The notes: generated by a model from the letters alone, not told the origin. 64,000 nucleotides of DNA from Pseudomonas sp. (GCA_022448005.1 JAKUTK010000015.1:36205-100204); one strand, 5' to 3'. Shown: positions 1-8,528, numbered from the stretch's first letter. Numbers and translations are program-made.

Positions 1-111
1 TGGTGCTGACGACGCCATAGGTGAAGCCGCGCCCTTTGCGCGACTGAACGGTGTTCGTGGCAGGTGTTCAAAACAGAAACAACGGTCAAGTCCTGATGCT
101 GGGAGGTCGCG

Positions 112-378
112 ATGGCTACGGGTTGGGCAAATGAGGGTGCGGTTCAGGAACAGATCGACAGCACCATTGAAGACGCGGTGCAGCGGGCCCGCAGCCGCCT
201 CGGGCGAGGGGAAAGCCTGGAGCGCTGCGAGGAATGCGACGCCAAGATTCCCGAGGCAAGGCGCCAGGCTGTGCCGGGCGTGCGCCTGTGCGTGAAGTGC
301 CAGACTGAGTTCGACAAGCAAGAAGCCAAGTTCAGCGGCTACAACCGTCGGGGCAGCAAGGACAGCCAGCTGCGCTGA
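112..378 (+). CDS. DksA/TraR-family C4-type zinc finger protein (small)
   Basis: This 88-residue protein carries a C-terminal zinc finger formed by Cys39-x2-Cys42 and Cys60-x2-Cys63, with an Ala/Arg/Glu-rich N-terminal helix before it. This is the layout of the short YbiI-like members of the DksA/TraR family. Full DksA (about 150 residues) binds the RNA polymerase secondary channel through an N-terminal coiled coil with acidic tips. Here that coiled coil is nearly absent, so a DksA-like role is uncertain. A GGGAGG Shine-Dalgarno lies 6 bases before the ATG. It stands alone, followed by the hemerythrin gene about 90 bp later on the same strand. Confidence 0.8.
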   Translation: MATGWANEGAVQEQIDSTIEDAVQRARSRLGRGESLERCEECDAKIPEARRQAVPGVRLCVKCQTEFDKQEAKFSGYNRRGSKDSQLR

Positions 379-468
379 GACAATAAATCACGTCGCCGGA
401 TCGCACTCGCCGCGCGGGCATGGGTCACACAGCGGGACACCCACCCTTTCATGGAAGAGGAACACCCC

Positions 469-915
469 ATGACGATTTTCGAAGCCCTGCGGCTGAGTCA
501 CGACATCCAGCGCGACCTGTCCGAACGCCTGACGCAGACAAGCGGCGACTCCGCAGAACGCCAGGAGCTGTTCGCCCAACTCAAACATGAGCTCTGGGTG
601 CACTCGGTCGCTGAAGAGCGCCACTTCTACATCCCGCTGATGCGCGATGACAGCGGTGTCGACCTGTCCCGTCATGCCATCGCCGAGCACCATGAAATGG
701 ACGAGATGGTTGAGGCGCTGGAAGAGACGGATCCCAGCAGCCCGAGCTGGCTGGTGCAGGCCCGCAAGCTGTCGGACAAGGTTCACCACCATCTGCAGGA
801 AGAGGAGCACAAATTCTTCCAGATGGCCGGCAAGCTGCTCAGTGATCAGCAGAAGAGCCAGCTGGCCGGGGCGTACCTTGGCGCCTACGACGTGATGAAA
901 GCCGAGCACGCTTAA
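469..915 (+). CDS. Hemerythrin HHE-domain protein
   Basis: A roughly 148-residue all-helical protein with the His and Glu spacing of a hemerythrin fold: His11 near the start, a HELWVHSVAEERHF segment, an EHHEMDE segment, and VHHHLQEEEHKFF near residue 110. These residues would hold a non-heme di-iron centre that binds O2 or NO, or protects or repairs iron centres; the ligand cannot be told from sequence. The ATG at 469 was chosen over 451 because GAAGAGGA sits 7 bases upstream of it. The gene converges on the histidine kinase; both stop codons share the bases TTAA at 912-915. Confidence 0.8.
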   Translation: MTIFEALRLSHDIQRDLSERLTQTSGDSAERQELFAQLKHELWVHSVAEERHFYIPLMRDDSGVDLSRHAIAEHHEMDEMVEALEETDPSSPSWLVQARKLSDKVHHHLQEEEHKFFQMAGKLLSDQQKSQLAGAYLGAYDVMKAEHA

Positions 916-2099
916 ACGAGCGCGGCACCTGTCGGCATGCTGAAGGTAAAGGTGGTGCCCGCCTCGGCGGTAGACGTCACCTGCATGCTGCCCCCATGCG
1001 ACGCGGCAATCTCGTTGGCGATGTAGAGGCCGAGTCCAAGTCCAGACTGCGTGCTCGATGCCTCTCGCCAGTAGGGCTTGAACAACTGCGCCAGGCGATC
1101 GGGTGCTATCGGTTCACCCTGATTGTTTACCGACAGCGACAGCCGCCCATTTTCGATGACCGCGCGGACGAACACGCGTCCGGCCGCCGACCCGTGGACC
1201 AGCGCATTGGCAAGCAAGTTGGAAAGCAACTGTGCGAGGCGGTCCGCATCGCAACGGATCCCTCCCAGCGGGGCGATATCAGCTTCAATTGCTCGCTGCG
1301 GATGGGCGCTCTGCATCTCCGAGACGATATGCGTCAGGGTGATGTGAAGGTCCTTGCAGTCGCGGTTCTGCAACGGAATTCCATTGCCCAGGCGACCGCG
1401 GGCGAAGTCCAGCACATCATCGACCAGACGTGACGCGCGACGGGTCGCCGTGAGCATGTGTTCGGCAACGCCGGCGATCGACGCATCCTTCGAACGCCTG
1501 ATCAGCAGCTGCGCGCCGGACAGAATCGACGAAAGCGGGTTGCGCAGGTCGTGCCCAAGCAGGGCGATGAATTGCTCGCGCAGTTCGGCTGTTTGCTGAG
1601 CGTCCAGTAACGCCGCCTCGGTTGCCTCGAATTGCTCTTCGGCCTCCAGCTGAACGGCTAGCAGCTTGGCGAAGGATTCCATCATCGCCACGGTCGGCAT
1701 CTCCGAGAGGTCCGCCGGTCGCGGATCGAGCGCACAGACGGTGCCGAAAAAACTGCCATCGGTGCGAAACACCGGCGTCGAGATATAGCTTTCGAAACCA
1801 TACATCTTTGGCGTGTGATGGTCGCAGTAGCGCAGGTCCTCACTTGCCTTGCTGATGATGATGGTTTCGTGAGACGTGTGAATTTCGTGGCACAGCGTGG
1901 TGGTGACATCCAGCTCGCCGCCCACCTGCAAACCGAAGTTGATCCGGTCGAGCACGGCGCAGGCTGTCCAGGAATCTTCGGTCACTCGCGCAACGGCTGC
2001 AAACCGTAAACCCGTGGTCTCGGATATCACCTGGAGAATCGCCGGCACGGCGTTGATGCGGCTGATCGCCGAAATGTCGTCGGTTATCGATCGGTTCAT
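912..2099 (-). CDS. GAF-domain sensor histidine kinase
   Basis: A 395-residue protein with no transmembrane segment. A GAF domain spans about residues 15-155. A HisKA dimerisation helix follows with the phospho-acceptor His183 in LLGHDLRNPL, then a HATPase_c domain with the N box around Asn294/Asn298 (SNLLANALVHG) and the glycine loop SGLGLGLYI near 352-360. It is a soluble kinase that would sense a cytoplasmic or diffusible signal through GAF. No response regulator lies next to it, so its partner is unknown. Its stop overlaps that of the convergent hemerythrin gene. Confidence 0.85.
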   Translation of the reverse strand: MNRSITDDISAISRINAVPAILQVISETTGLRFAAVARVTEDSWTACAVLDRINFGLQVGGELDVTTTLCHEIHTSHETIIISKASEDLRYCDHHTPKMYGFESYISTPVFRTDGSFFGTVCALDPRPADLSEMPTVAMMESFAKLLAVQLEAEEQFEATEAALLDAQQTAELREQFIALLGHDLRNPLSSILSGAQLLIRRSKDASIAGVAEHMLTATRRASRLVDDVLDFARGRLGNGIPLQNRDCKDLHITLTHIVSEMQSAHPQRAIEADIAPLGGIRCDADRLAQLLSNLLANALVHGSAAGRVFVRAVIENGRLSLSVNNQGEPIAPDRLAQLFKPYWREASSTQSGLGLGLYIANEIAASHGGSMQVTSTAEAGTTFTFSMPTGAALV

Positions 2100-2160
2100 G
2101 CGGTGTCATGGCGGCGCGTGATGATGGCCGTGCACTTTATCACGTGCCGTTCGGCGCGCT

Positions 2161-2191
2161 GAGTCGAGCCGACAGCTAGCCGGCTCGACTC
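2161..2191 (-). terminator. Hairpin after the NCS1 permease gene
   Basis: A perfect 11-bp inverted repeat (GAGTCGAGCCG at 2161-2171 and its complement at 2181-2191) with a 9-base loop lies just after the stop of the permease gene on the minus strand. No clear T tract follows, so it may be an inefficient terminator or an mRNA-end stabiliser. Confidence 0.45.
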
Positions 2192-2201
2192 GGTTCGCGG
2201 T

Positions 2202-3674
2202 CTAGGCGCGAGTCGTCAGGGGAGGTGTCTCGCCCGCTGGTACGATGTGCTTGCGCATCAGCAGGTAATGCACCACGGCGCCGAACAGAGCGCCCAGCAG
2301 CCAGGCGAAGCCGGACAGGCTTTCCAGCCCCGGCATCCAGATCGAAGCCACCGAGAACACAGAGCTGATGCCGAAGGCGATGATCGCCTTGCGATTCCAA
2401 CCGGCGTTGAAGTAGTAGGTCGAATTGGGTGCTGCCGAGAACAGCTGTTGCACATCCAGCCGCTGGCGGCGCACCAGGTAGTAGTCGGCCACGATGATGC
2501 CGTACAGAGGCGCCAGTACCGCGCCCAAGGTGTCTACGAAGGCGGCGATGCCCACCGCACTGATGAACGACACCCAAAGCGCACCGATGAAGAAGGCGAT
2601 CGCAGCGGTGATGTAGCCGCCGGTGCGCGCACTGATGCGTGCAGGTGCCAGGTTGGCGATGTCATAGGCCGGTGGGATGAAGTTGGCGACCAGGTTGATG
2701 CCCACTGTGGCGGCGAAGAAAGTGACTGCGGCGATCAGCGTCAGGCCGACATTGTCGATGCGCGCCACGATATCGGTGGGGTTGGTCAAGGTTTCGCCAA
2801 ACACCACCACGGTTCCGGCGGTGATCACCAGGGCGATCAGCGAGAAGATCGCCAGGCTCACCGGTAGGCCGAGAAAGTTGCCGATACGCATCTGCCGCTC
2901 GTTCTTCACGAAGCGGGCAAAGTCACCGTAGTTGATTACCACCGCCGCGAAGTAGGCGACCATGGTGCCAACCACCGCAGCGAAGGCAGCAATCGGCCCG
3001 CCGGCATAGCTGCCAGTGCCACTGAAAATTGTACCCAGCGCGCCCGCGAGGCTGGGGCCGGCCTTGTAGCAGATGGCGATCATCATCGCGATCATCACCA
3101 CATAGACCAGCGGCCCGGCCCAGTTCAGAAAGCGCGTCACCCAGTCCACGCCTCTCACGAACAATGCAACCTGGAATACGCAGACGATCACGTAGGCGAT
3201 CCAGTCGATGGCGGTTAGCCCCAGCAACGTCGCTTCAGCGCCTTGACCGAACAAGGTGCGGATCAGCAGCGCCACCGCGGTCGAAGCGAAGTAGGTCTGC
3301 ACGCCGTACCAGAAGATCGCCACGATGCCTCGCACCACGGCCGGGAAGTTCGCCCCGCGTACGCCCATGCTGGCTCGCGCCATGACAGGGAAGGGGATGC
3401 CGTACTTCACACTCGGTTTGCCGGTCAGCTGCACCAGCCCCATGACGATGAAACCCGCCAGCACGATCCCGGCCAGTACTGCCCAGCCATTCAGGCCATA
3501 ACTGATGAACAGCGTCGCGGCCAGGGTATAGCCGAACAGGCTCTGGATATCGTTGGACCAGACGTTGAAGATCTCGAACCAGCCCCACTTGCGCTTGGCT
3601 GGGGCGAGCGGGGCGAGGTCCTCGTTATACAGAGTGGGGTCGATCTGCTTGATCCGGAAATCGTCGTGATTCAT
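2202..3674 (-). CDS. NCS1-family nucleobase/allantoin/hydantoin-type permease
   Basis: A 490-residue inner-membrane protein with about 12 hydrophobic segments and the family hallmark FEIFNVWSNDIQSLFGYTL near residues 34-52, then a GIPFPVMARASMGVRGANFP motif. NCS1 symporters import uracil, cytosine, allantoin, hydantoins or thiamine with Na+ or H+. Substrate cannot be fixed from sequence, but the nearby urease and urea importer fit a nitrogen-scavenging role such as purine or pyrimidine breakdown products. Length is normal for the family. It is transcribed alone and ends in a hairpin at 2161-2191. Upstream sits a possible sigma-54 element (3777-3791). Confidence 0.85.
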   Translation of the reverse strand: MNHDDFRIKQIDPTLYNEDLAPLAPAKRKWGWFEIFNVWSNDIQSLFGYTLAATLFISYGLNGWAVLAGIVLAGFIVMGLVQLTGKPSVKYGIPFPVMARASMGVRGANFPAVVRGIVAIFWYGVQTYFASTAVALLIRTLFGQGAEATLLGLTAIDWIAYVIVCVFQVALFVRGVDWVTRFLNWAGPLVYVVMIAMMIAICYKAGPSLAGALGTIFSGTGSYAGGPIAAFAAVVGTMVAYFAAVVINYGDFARFVKNERQMRIGNFLGLPVSLAIFSLIALVITAGTVVVFGETLTNPTDIVARIDNVGLTLIAAVTFFAATVGINLVANFIPPAYDIANLAPARISARTGGYITAAIAFFIGALWVSFISAVGIAAFVDTLGAVLAPLYGIIVADYYLVRRQRLDVQQLFSAAPNSTYYFNAGWNRKAIIAFGISSVFSVASIWMPGLESLSGFAWLLGALFGAVVHYLLMRKHIVPAGETPPLTTRA

Positions 3675-4130
3675 AGGTGGGCGCTCTGTGCATGACTATT
3701 GTTGGTTTTTGTATGCAGTTCTTGTTCCGCGTAAGGCAGCAGTCGCGAAATCAGGAGGTTGATTATTGGCCGCAGCGCAGCCTAGCTGCCGGAAGCGTAG
3801 ACGTCCCGGCTTGGTTCTGTGGGTGATCTGTATACAAGCGCGGGTGCGGGTTTGCCTGAAAAGACATTCACTTCTGGTTCGAAAGTGCATCGATGGCTCA
3901 CACAACCCTCTTCGATGCACCAATTCCGTGCTTTGCAGGCGATGCCAGGCGGTGGCAAGGAAAAGCGTGCAGTGATGAGCGGCCAGGAAGCCGTGGCAGT
4001 GTGTGTTTGGAGACTTTCAAGCAATGCGAGACAGATACGCTCATTTGCTCTAGAGCGGCAGTGGTGCAGTCCTGCCAGAGCATTGGTGCTGGCCCTGCAC
4101 CCTGCGAGGTGCCGCGGCTCAGGAACTGCA
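3675..4130. other. Intergenic region upstream of the NCS1 permease
   Basis: About 450 bases with no convincing gene. It holds the permease promoter region: a sigma-54-like element (3777-3791, minus), the palindrome TGTATACA at 3829-3836 of the kind used by GntR-type regulators, and an inverted repeat GTGCATCGA (3885-3893) / TCGATGCAC (3912-3920). Short ORFs here have no ribosome-binding site or recognisable product. Confidence 0.4.
3777..3791 (-). promoter_or_regulatory. Possible sigma-54 promoter of the NCS1 permease gene
   Basis: On the minus strand the bases read CGGCAG-N5-CTGC, which keeps the essential GG and GC dinucleotides 10 bases apart and matches most of the TGGCAC-N5-TTGC consensus. 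It would start a transcript about 90 bases before the permease ATG. The match is imperfect, so this is a weak call. Confidence 0.3.
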
Positions 4131-4133
4131 AAC

Positions 4134-4170
4134 AAAAACCCCAGGCCCATCGTGGAGGCCCGGGGGTTTA
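4134..4170 (-). terminator. Rho-independent terminator of the curlin gene
   Basis: On the minus strand a GC-rich hairpin (CCCCCGGGCC pairing with GGCC-T-GGGG, one mismatch) is followed by a TTTTTGT run. It lies 33 bases after the last curlin stop codon at 4203. Its location supports 4203 rather than the premature TGA as the original end of the gene. Confidence 0.75.
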
Positions 4171-4202
4171 GTAGTTAGCCGAAGCGTGCCGACGCGGCCT
4201 GA

Positions 4203-4931
4203 TTAGCGCTGCGTGACGGTTGCCCTGTTGCCGTTGCCCATTTGGCTGACGTTAGCGGTATTGGCAAATCCTGCCTGATCCACGGTGGCGATATTAAGTG
4301 CGCCGTCCTGCAATACGCTGACCCTGCTCGATTCGCTGGTCTGGTCGATCAGGGCGAAGTTTTCGCTGCCCAGCTGCATCAGGTCAACAGTGCTACCAAG
4401 GCCTGATTGATCTATGTCAGCGACGTTTTTGTAGCCGGTCTGGCTTACCAGGATAGAGCTCTCTTGGCCGATTTGGTCGATGACCGAATCGTTGCTTTCG
4501 CCGGCTTGATCAACGGTGGTGTCGTTGAATGCGCCTTCCTGGTTGAGCTCGACATCATTATTCCAACCGGTCTGGATTACGTCAGCGATGTTCAGGAAGC
4601 CTGCCTGAGTGACGGTGGTGTCGTTGTTTCAGTTGCCCTGAGTAATGGTGACCTGGCCTTCCGTGCCGGTTTGGGTAACGGTCGCGTCGTGCCATGCGCC
4701 GTCCTGGGTCACCTGGGAAAAATTGTCCTGACCTGATTGCTGGGTGGTCGCGGTGTTCCGGTAGGAAAAGCCGGTCTGGTACACCTCGGACGTCTGGCCG
4801 ACCCCTTCCTGATAGACGTTGGCGAGCTGATTCTTACCGGTTTGTTCGATAGTCGCTTCACTGCTGGCGGCGAACGCCTGGCTGGCGGATACGGCTAGGA
4901 CGGCAGCGAATAGCGCGTTGAATTTGAACAT
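4203..4931 (-). pseudogene. Curlin-repeat amyloid protein interrupted by one in-frame TGA
   Basis: From the ATG at 4931 (GGGAGA Shine-Dalgarno) the frame gives a signal peptide of about 21 residues (MFKFNALF...ASQAFA) and then Gln/Asn/Gly-rich curlin repeats. A TGA at 4629-4631 stops it after 100 codons. The same frame then runs another 141 codons of the same repeat with no further stop, to TAA at 4203-4205. The TGA replaces a variable residue: Q-x-G-x-x-NDTTV-x-Q is kept on both sides. Intact, it would be a 242-residue CsgA/CsgB-like secreted amyloid subunit. No csgD, csgE, csgF or csgG gene is in the window. It may be an inactivated gene, a sequencing error, or translated by readthrough; the first 100 codons alone could still give a short curlin. 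Confidence 0.8.
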
Positions 4932-5142
4932 GGTTTGTTTCTCCCTGGTTTTTATCGATCGCGCAGCCTGTTGTTGTTTTTGGCCGACGCGGTTACCCGC
5001 AGCGCACAGCGTTCCCCTGAAGCGCTGCCAGCGATGCCTACCTTGAGCCTTGGTAGCCGGCGGCGCCTCGCATCCTTGCGTCCTTGGGGCGGGTGTTGCG
5101 CTTGGGTAGTCGAGAAGGTAGTTCACTGCCTTGTTTGCCTAA

Positions 5143-5158
5143 TCAACCGTACGGTTGA
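5143..5158. promoter_or_regulatory. 16-bp perfect palindrome upstream of the curlin gene
   Basis: TCAACCGT followed directly by its complement ACGGTTGA, about 210 bases before the curlin ATG. Perfect palindromes of this size are typical operators for dimeric regulators; the regulator is not identifiable. Confidence 0.35.
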
Positions 5159-5350
5159 ATTTCGTGCATCAATCAACAGGCAGAGCAAGCCAGCAAGCAG
5201 CTGGCCTGGAGATTTCTCACGTTTGAGGGGGCGTTTGAATCGACTCGGGGAGGTTCAGGCTCCGATCAGCGGAGCTCGAATCGCGCAGCTTTTTTTTCAA
5301 GGATGGCGGGGTGGCGCTCCGCTTCAATCCGGTACAGCGGAGGATGTCGA

Positions 5351-5369
5351 CCCCGCACATGCGGCGGGG
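5351..5369 (-). terminator. Possible terminator hairpin after ureC
   Basis: A 6-bp GC stem (CCCCGC at 5351-5356, GCGGGG at 5364-5369) with a 7-base loop sits about 40 bases past the ureC stop. No T tract is evident, so it is a weak candidate. Confidence 0.3.
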
Positions 5370-5406
5370 TGAAAGATGGCTAAGTCGCGCTGGGTTACCC
5401 ACGCGG

Positions 5407-7107
5407 TCAGAACAGAAAATACCGCTGCGCCATTGGCAGTACATCGGCCGGTTCGCACCAGAGCAGCTGGCCGTCGGCGCGAACCTGGTAGTTCTGCGGG
5501 TCGACCTGGATGTCCGGCGTGTAGTCGTTGTGGATCAGGTCTTTCTTCTGCACCGAGCGGCAGCCTTTCACCACGCCGATTTTCTTCTTCAACCCCAATT
5601 GTTCGGGCACGCCGGCCTCGAAGGCAGCCTGACTGATAAAGGTGAAACTCGACGCATGCAGCGAGCCGCCGTAGCTGGCGAACATGGGACGGTAGTGCAC
5701 CGGTTGTGGCGTCGGGATCGAGGCGTTGGCGTCGCCCATCAGGCTCGCGGCGATGGCGCCGCCCTTGAGGATCAGCGTCGGCTTGACGCCAAAGAAGGCC
5801 GGGCGCCAGAGCACCAGATCCGCCCACTTGCCTACCTCGATAGAACCCACTTCATGGCTGACGCCATGGGTGATGGCCGGGTTGATGGTGTACTTGGCGA
5901 TGTAGCGCTTGGCGCGGAAATTGTCGTTGCCCGCGCCGTCGCCGGGCAGGGCGCCGCGCTGCTTTCTCATCTTGTCGGCGGTCTGCCAGGTGCGGGTGAT
6001 CACCTCGCCAACGCGGCCCATGGCCTGGCTGTCGGAGCTGATCATCGAGAACGCGCCGAGATCATGCAGGATGTCTTCGGCGGCGATGGTCTCGCGGCGA
6101 ATGCGGGATTCGGCAAAGGCCACGTCTTCGGCGATGCTCGGGTCCAGGTGGTGGCAGACCATGAGCATGTCCAGGTGCTCATCGATGGTGTTCTTGGTGA
6201 ACGGCCGGGTCGGGTTGGTCGAGCTCGGCAGCACGTTGGGCAAGCCGCAAGCCTTGATGATGTCAGGCGCATGACCGCGACCGGCGCCCTCGGTGTGGTA
6301 GGTGTGGATGGTGCGGCCCTTGAACGCGCCCAGCGTCGTCTCGACAAAGCCGGATTCGTTCAACGTATCGGTGTGGATCGCCACCTGTACGTCGTATTGA
6401 TCGGCGACGTTCAGGCAATTGTCGATGGCAGCCGGGGTGGTGCCCCAATCCTCGTGCAGCTTGAGACCGATGGCGCCGGCCTTGACTTGTTCGATCAAGG
6501 GTTCGGGCAGCGACGCATTGCCCTTGCCGGTGAAGCCGATGTTCATCGGGAAGGCGTCAGCGGCCTTCAGCATCATCGCCATGTGCCAGGGGCCTGGCGT
6601 GACCGTGGTGGCATTGGTGCCGGTCGCCGGGCCGGTGCCGCCGCCGATCATGGTGGTGACGCCGCTCATCAATGCTTCTTCGATCTGCTGCGGGCAGATG
6701 AAGTGGATGTGCGAGTCGATGCCGCCCGCGGTGAGGATCATGCCTTCGCCGGCGATGACTTCCGTCGCCGCGCCGATGGCGATGGTCACGTCGGGCTGAA
6801 TGTCCGGGTTACCCGCCTTGCCGATGGCGGCGATACGGCCGTCCTTCAAGCCCACATCCGCCTTGACGATGCCCCAGTGGTCGAGGATCAGCGCGTTGGT
6901 GATCAGGGTGTCGACCACGTCGGCGGCACAGAGCTGACCCTGGCCCATGCCGTCACGGATCACCTTGCCGCCGCCGAACTTCACCTCTTCGCCGTAGGTG
7001 GTGAAATCCTTCTCGACCTCGATCCACAGGTTGGTGTCGGCCAGGCGCACCTTGTCGCCGACGGTGGGGCCGAACATGTCGGCGTAGGCTTGGCGGGAAA
7101 TCTTCAT
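5407..7107 (-). CDS. ureC: Urease subunit alpha (catalytic)
   Basis: The 566-residue catalytic subunit of nickel urease, which hydrolyses urea to ammonia and carbamate in the cytoplasm. Visible motifs are the HIHFICPQ nickel-ligand pair, the carbamylated lysine in GLKLHEDWG, the histidines in [13 protein letters not shown] and HTYHTEGAG, and the flap MVCHHLDP. Length matches the family (about 567). It ends the ureD-ureA-acetyltransferase-ureB-ureC operon. One oddity is Arg277 (codon 6277-6279), where ureases almost always have glycine in GAGGGH; this sits next to the glycine whose carbonyl lines the active site. The nickel chaperone genes ureE, ureF and ureG are not here. Confidence 0.98.
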   Translation of the reverse strand: MKISRQAYADMFGPTVGDKVRLADTNLWIEVEKDFTTYGEEVKFGGGKVIRDGMGQGQLCAADVVDTLITNALILDHWGIVKADVGLKDGRIAAIGKAGNPDIQPDVTIAIGAATEVIAGEGMILTAGGIDSHIHFICPQQIEEALMSGVTTMIGGGTGPATGTNATTVTPGPWHMAMMLKAADAFPMNIGFTGKGNASLPEPLIEQVKAGAIGLKLHEDWGTTPAAIDNCLNVADQYDVQVAIHTDTLNESGFVETTLGAFKGRTIHTYHTEGAGRGHAPDIIKACGLPNVLPSSTNPTRPFTKNTIDEHLDMLMVCHHLDPSIAEDVAFAESRIRRETIAAEDILHDLGAFSMISSDSQAMGRVGEVITRTWQTADKMRKQRGALPGDGAGNDNFRAKRYIAKYTINPAITHGVSHEVGSIEVGKWADLVLWRPAFFGVKPTLILKGGAIAASLMGDANASIPTPQPVHYRPMFASYGGSLHASSFTFISQAAFEAGVPEQLGLKKKIGVVKGCRSVQKKDLIHNDYTPDIQVDPQNYQVRADGQLLWCEPADVLPMAQRYFLF

Positions 7108-7119
7108 TGAATCTCATCC

Positions 7120-7211
7120 TGTCCGTAGGGTGGACAACGCGAAGCTTGTCCACCAGCAATCTGGGTGGTGGAAAAGCCTTCGGCGTTTTCCACGGGGTGG
7201 CCATCCACCCT
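7120..7211. repeat. GGGTGGA-type palindromic repeats between ureB and ureC
   Basis: Two palindromes fill the ureB-ureC gap: GTAGGGTGGAC...GTCCACC (7124-7153), and a GTGGAAAAGCC...GTTTTCCAC unit leading into CCATCCACCCT (7163-7210). They belong to the dispersed family also seen at 8409, 8495, 16362, 20330, 22035, 32511, 40811 and 56117. They could fold in the ure mRNA and affect relative ureB/ureC output. Confidence 0.6.
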
Positions 7212-7223
7212 GCTAATCCGTAA

Positions 7224-7529
7224 TCAGAGCGCGCCCATCACCCGCCCGGCAAAGCCGAACACCCGCCGATCACCGGCCAGCTCGACCAGCTCCACCTCGC
7301 GGCTCTGGCCCGGCTCGAAGCGCACCGCGGTGCCGGCCGGAATGTTCAGACGCATGCCGCGGGCTGCGGCGCGGTCGAAAGCCAGCGCATCGTTGGTTTC
7401 GAAGAAGTGGTAGTGCGAGCCGACCTGAATCGGCCGGTCACCGCTGTTGGCAACGGTAAGCGTCAGGGTTCGGCGGCCGGCGTTGAGCTCGATCTCGCCG
7501 TCCTGAATCTGGTATTCGCCAGGAATCAT
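7224..7529 (-). CDS. ureB: Urease subunit beta
   Basis: This 101-residue protein has the urease beta signature: MIPGEYQI at the start, the [16 protein letters not shown] loop, and the central [21 protein letters not shown] segment. It assembles with UreA and UreC into the (abc)3 trimer and has a structural role. AGGA lies 9 bases before the ATG. Its start overlaps the stop of the upstream acetyltransferase gene by 4 bases (ATGA), so the two are probably translationally coupled. Confidence 0.97.
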   Translation of the reverse strand: MIPGEYQIQDGEIELNAGRRTLTLTVANSGDRPIQVGSHYHFFETNDALAFDRAAARGMRLNIPAGTAVRFEPGQSREVELVELAGDRRVFGFAGRVMGAL

Positions 7530-8035
7530 GGCTGGGACGTCCTGTTCAGGGTCAGTTGCATCATGGTCAGGTCCAGCCAGCGGCCGAACTTGCAGCCCAC
7601 CTGGCGCATCTGTGCCGCGTGGATGAAGCCAAGCTGCTGATGCATGTGGATGGACGCGCGGTTCTCGCTCTCGATGGCCGCGATCATCACGTGCTTGTTC
7701 ATCTCGCGGGCGCGCTCGATCAGCGCCTGCATCAGGCTACGGCCTACGCCGCCACCGCGTTGGCCGGGGCGAACGTAGACGGAATTTTCCACGGTGTGGC
7801 GGAAGCCGTCGTACGGGCGCCAGGGGCCGAAGGAGGCATAGCCGGCCACCTGTCTTTGATCGACGAGTGCGACCAGCACCGGGTAGCCCTGTTCGTGGCG
7901 CTCGGCCAGCCAGGCGCGACGGTTGTCGAGGTCGACGACCTTGTCGTTCCAGATCGCCGTGCTGTTCTGCACCGCGTCGTTGTAGATTTCTAGGATGCCT
8001 GCGAGGTCGGTATCCAGGGCGTCACGTATCTGCAC
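7526..8035 (-). CDS. GNAT N-acetyltransferase, phosphinothricin/methionine-sulfoximine type
   Basis: A 169-residue GNAT-fold enzyme with the acetyl-CoA loop [18 protein letters not shown] near 89-106 and the ENSVYV beta strand before it. It resembles the Pat/Bar/MddA group that acetylates phosphinothricin or methionine sulfoximine. In Pseudomonas aeruginosa the homologous gene (PA4866) also sits between ureA and ureB, so this placement is a genus trait, not an insertion. It overlaps ureB by 4 bases. A natural substrate linked to glutamine-synthetase inhibitors fits a nitrogen operon, but this is inference. Confidence 0.88.
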   Translation of the reverse strand: MQIRDALDTDLAGILEIYNDAVQNSTAIWNDKVVDLDNRRAWLAERHEQGYPVLVALVDQRQVAGYASFGPWRPYDGFRHTVENSVYVRPGQRGGGVGRSLMQALIERAREMNKHVMIAAIESENRASIHMHQQLGFIHAAQMRQVGCKFGRWLDLTMMQLTLNRTSQP

Positions 8036-8090
8036 GTTGAGTTCCTTCAGTAACGGTTCAATTCGGCTGCAGTAGACATTGACCCGCGTT

Positions 8091-8393
8091 TCAGGGAATA
8101 GGTTGGTGCACCGTGACCAGCTTGGTGCCGTCCGGAAATGTCGCTTCGACCTGGATCTCCGGAATCATTTCCGGCACGCCTTCCATCACCTGCTCGCGGC
8201 TTAGCAGGGTGGTGCCGAAGTGCATCAGCTCGGCGACCGTCTGGCCGTCGCGGGCGCCTTCTAGCAGGGCGGCGGAGATGTAGGCCATGGCTTCCGGGTA
8301 GTTGAGCTTCAACCCGCGGGCGAGACGGCGCTCAGCCACCAGCCCGGCGGTGAAGATCAGCATCTTGTCTTTTTCTCTTGGCGACAAATCCAT
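8091..8393 (-). CDS. ureA: Urease subunit gamma
   Basis: 100 residues beginning [18 protein letters not shown], with the typical [13 protein letters not shown] and ARDG..VAELM segments of urease gamma, and ending KLVTVHQPI. It is a structural subunit of the urease trimer. The start at 8393 is chosen because family members begin at this Met; the frame stays open upstream to 8456 but encodes repeat sequence there. It follows ureD with a gap of about 140 bp that contains palindromic repeats. Confidence 0.97.
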   Translation of the reverse strand: MDLSPREKDKMLIFTAGLVAERRLARGLKLNYPEAMAYISAALLEGARDGQTVAELMHFGTTLLSREQVMEGVPEMIPEIQVEATFPDGTKLVTVHQPIP

Positions 8394-8408
8394 AACAGCT
8401 CCAGTCGT

Positions 8409-8528
8409 GGGGTGGATGTCACTGTTCACATCCACCGGCTCGTGGCGGCGGACCACGCAGCGTTATTCAGGGCAGCGCGCACGCAGGCGCGCCAGGGTTG
8501 GGTGGGCAACGGCGCAGCCTTGCCCACC
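8409..8528. repeat. Two palindromic repeats between ureA and ureD
   Basis: GGGTGGATGTCACTG...CACATCCACC (8409-8436) and GGGTTGGGTGGGCAA...TTGCCCACC (8495-8528) are near-perfect hairpins of the dispersed GGGTGGA family. They lie inside the predicted ure transcript. Confidence 0.6.

Larger units (their letters stand above)
4932..5406. other. Intergenic region between ureC and the curlin gene
   Basis: No gene is supported here. It contains the upstream region of the curlin gene with a 16-bp palindrome at 5143-5158, and a short GC hairpin (CCCCGC/GCGGGG, 5351-5369) about 40 bases past the ureC stop that could end the urease transcript. A frame open from 5126 into the curlin gene encodes no signal peptide or conserved sequence before Met at 4931. 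Confidence 0.45.

Noticed and set aside
3885..3920. GTGCATCGA/TCGATGCAC as an NtrC site
   Set aside because: The half-sites point the opposite way to the NtrC consensus TGCACC...GGTGCA and the gap is too long.
4932..5126. N-terminal extension of the curlin frame to 5126
   Set aside because: The upstream codons give no signal or conserved sequence, while Met at 4931 has a Shine-Dalgarno and a clean signal peptide.
5311..7110. 599-codon open frame on the plus strand across ureC
   Set aside because: It is the GC-rich antisense shadow of ureC; no ribosome site, family match or sensible composition. Similar antisense frames over ispA, dxs and hrpB were dropped.
7526..8035. Acetyltransferase in the urease operon as a foreign insertion
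   Set aside because: The same gene sits in the same place in P. aeruginosa (PA4866), so it is a normal part of the Pseudomonas urease operon.
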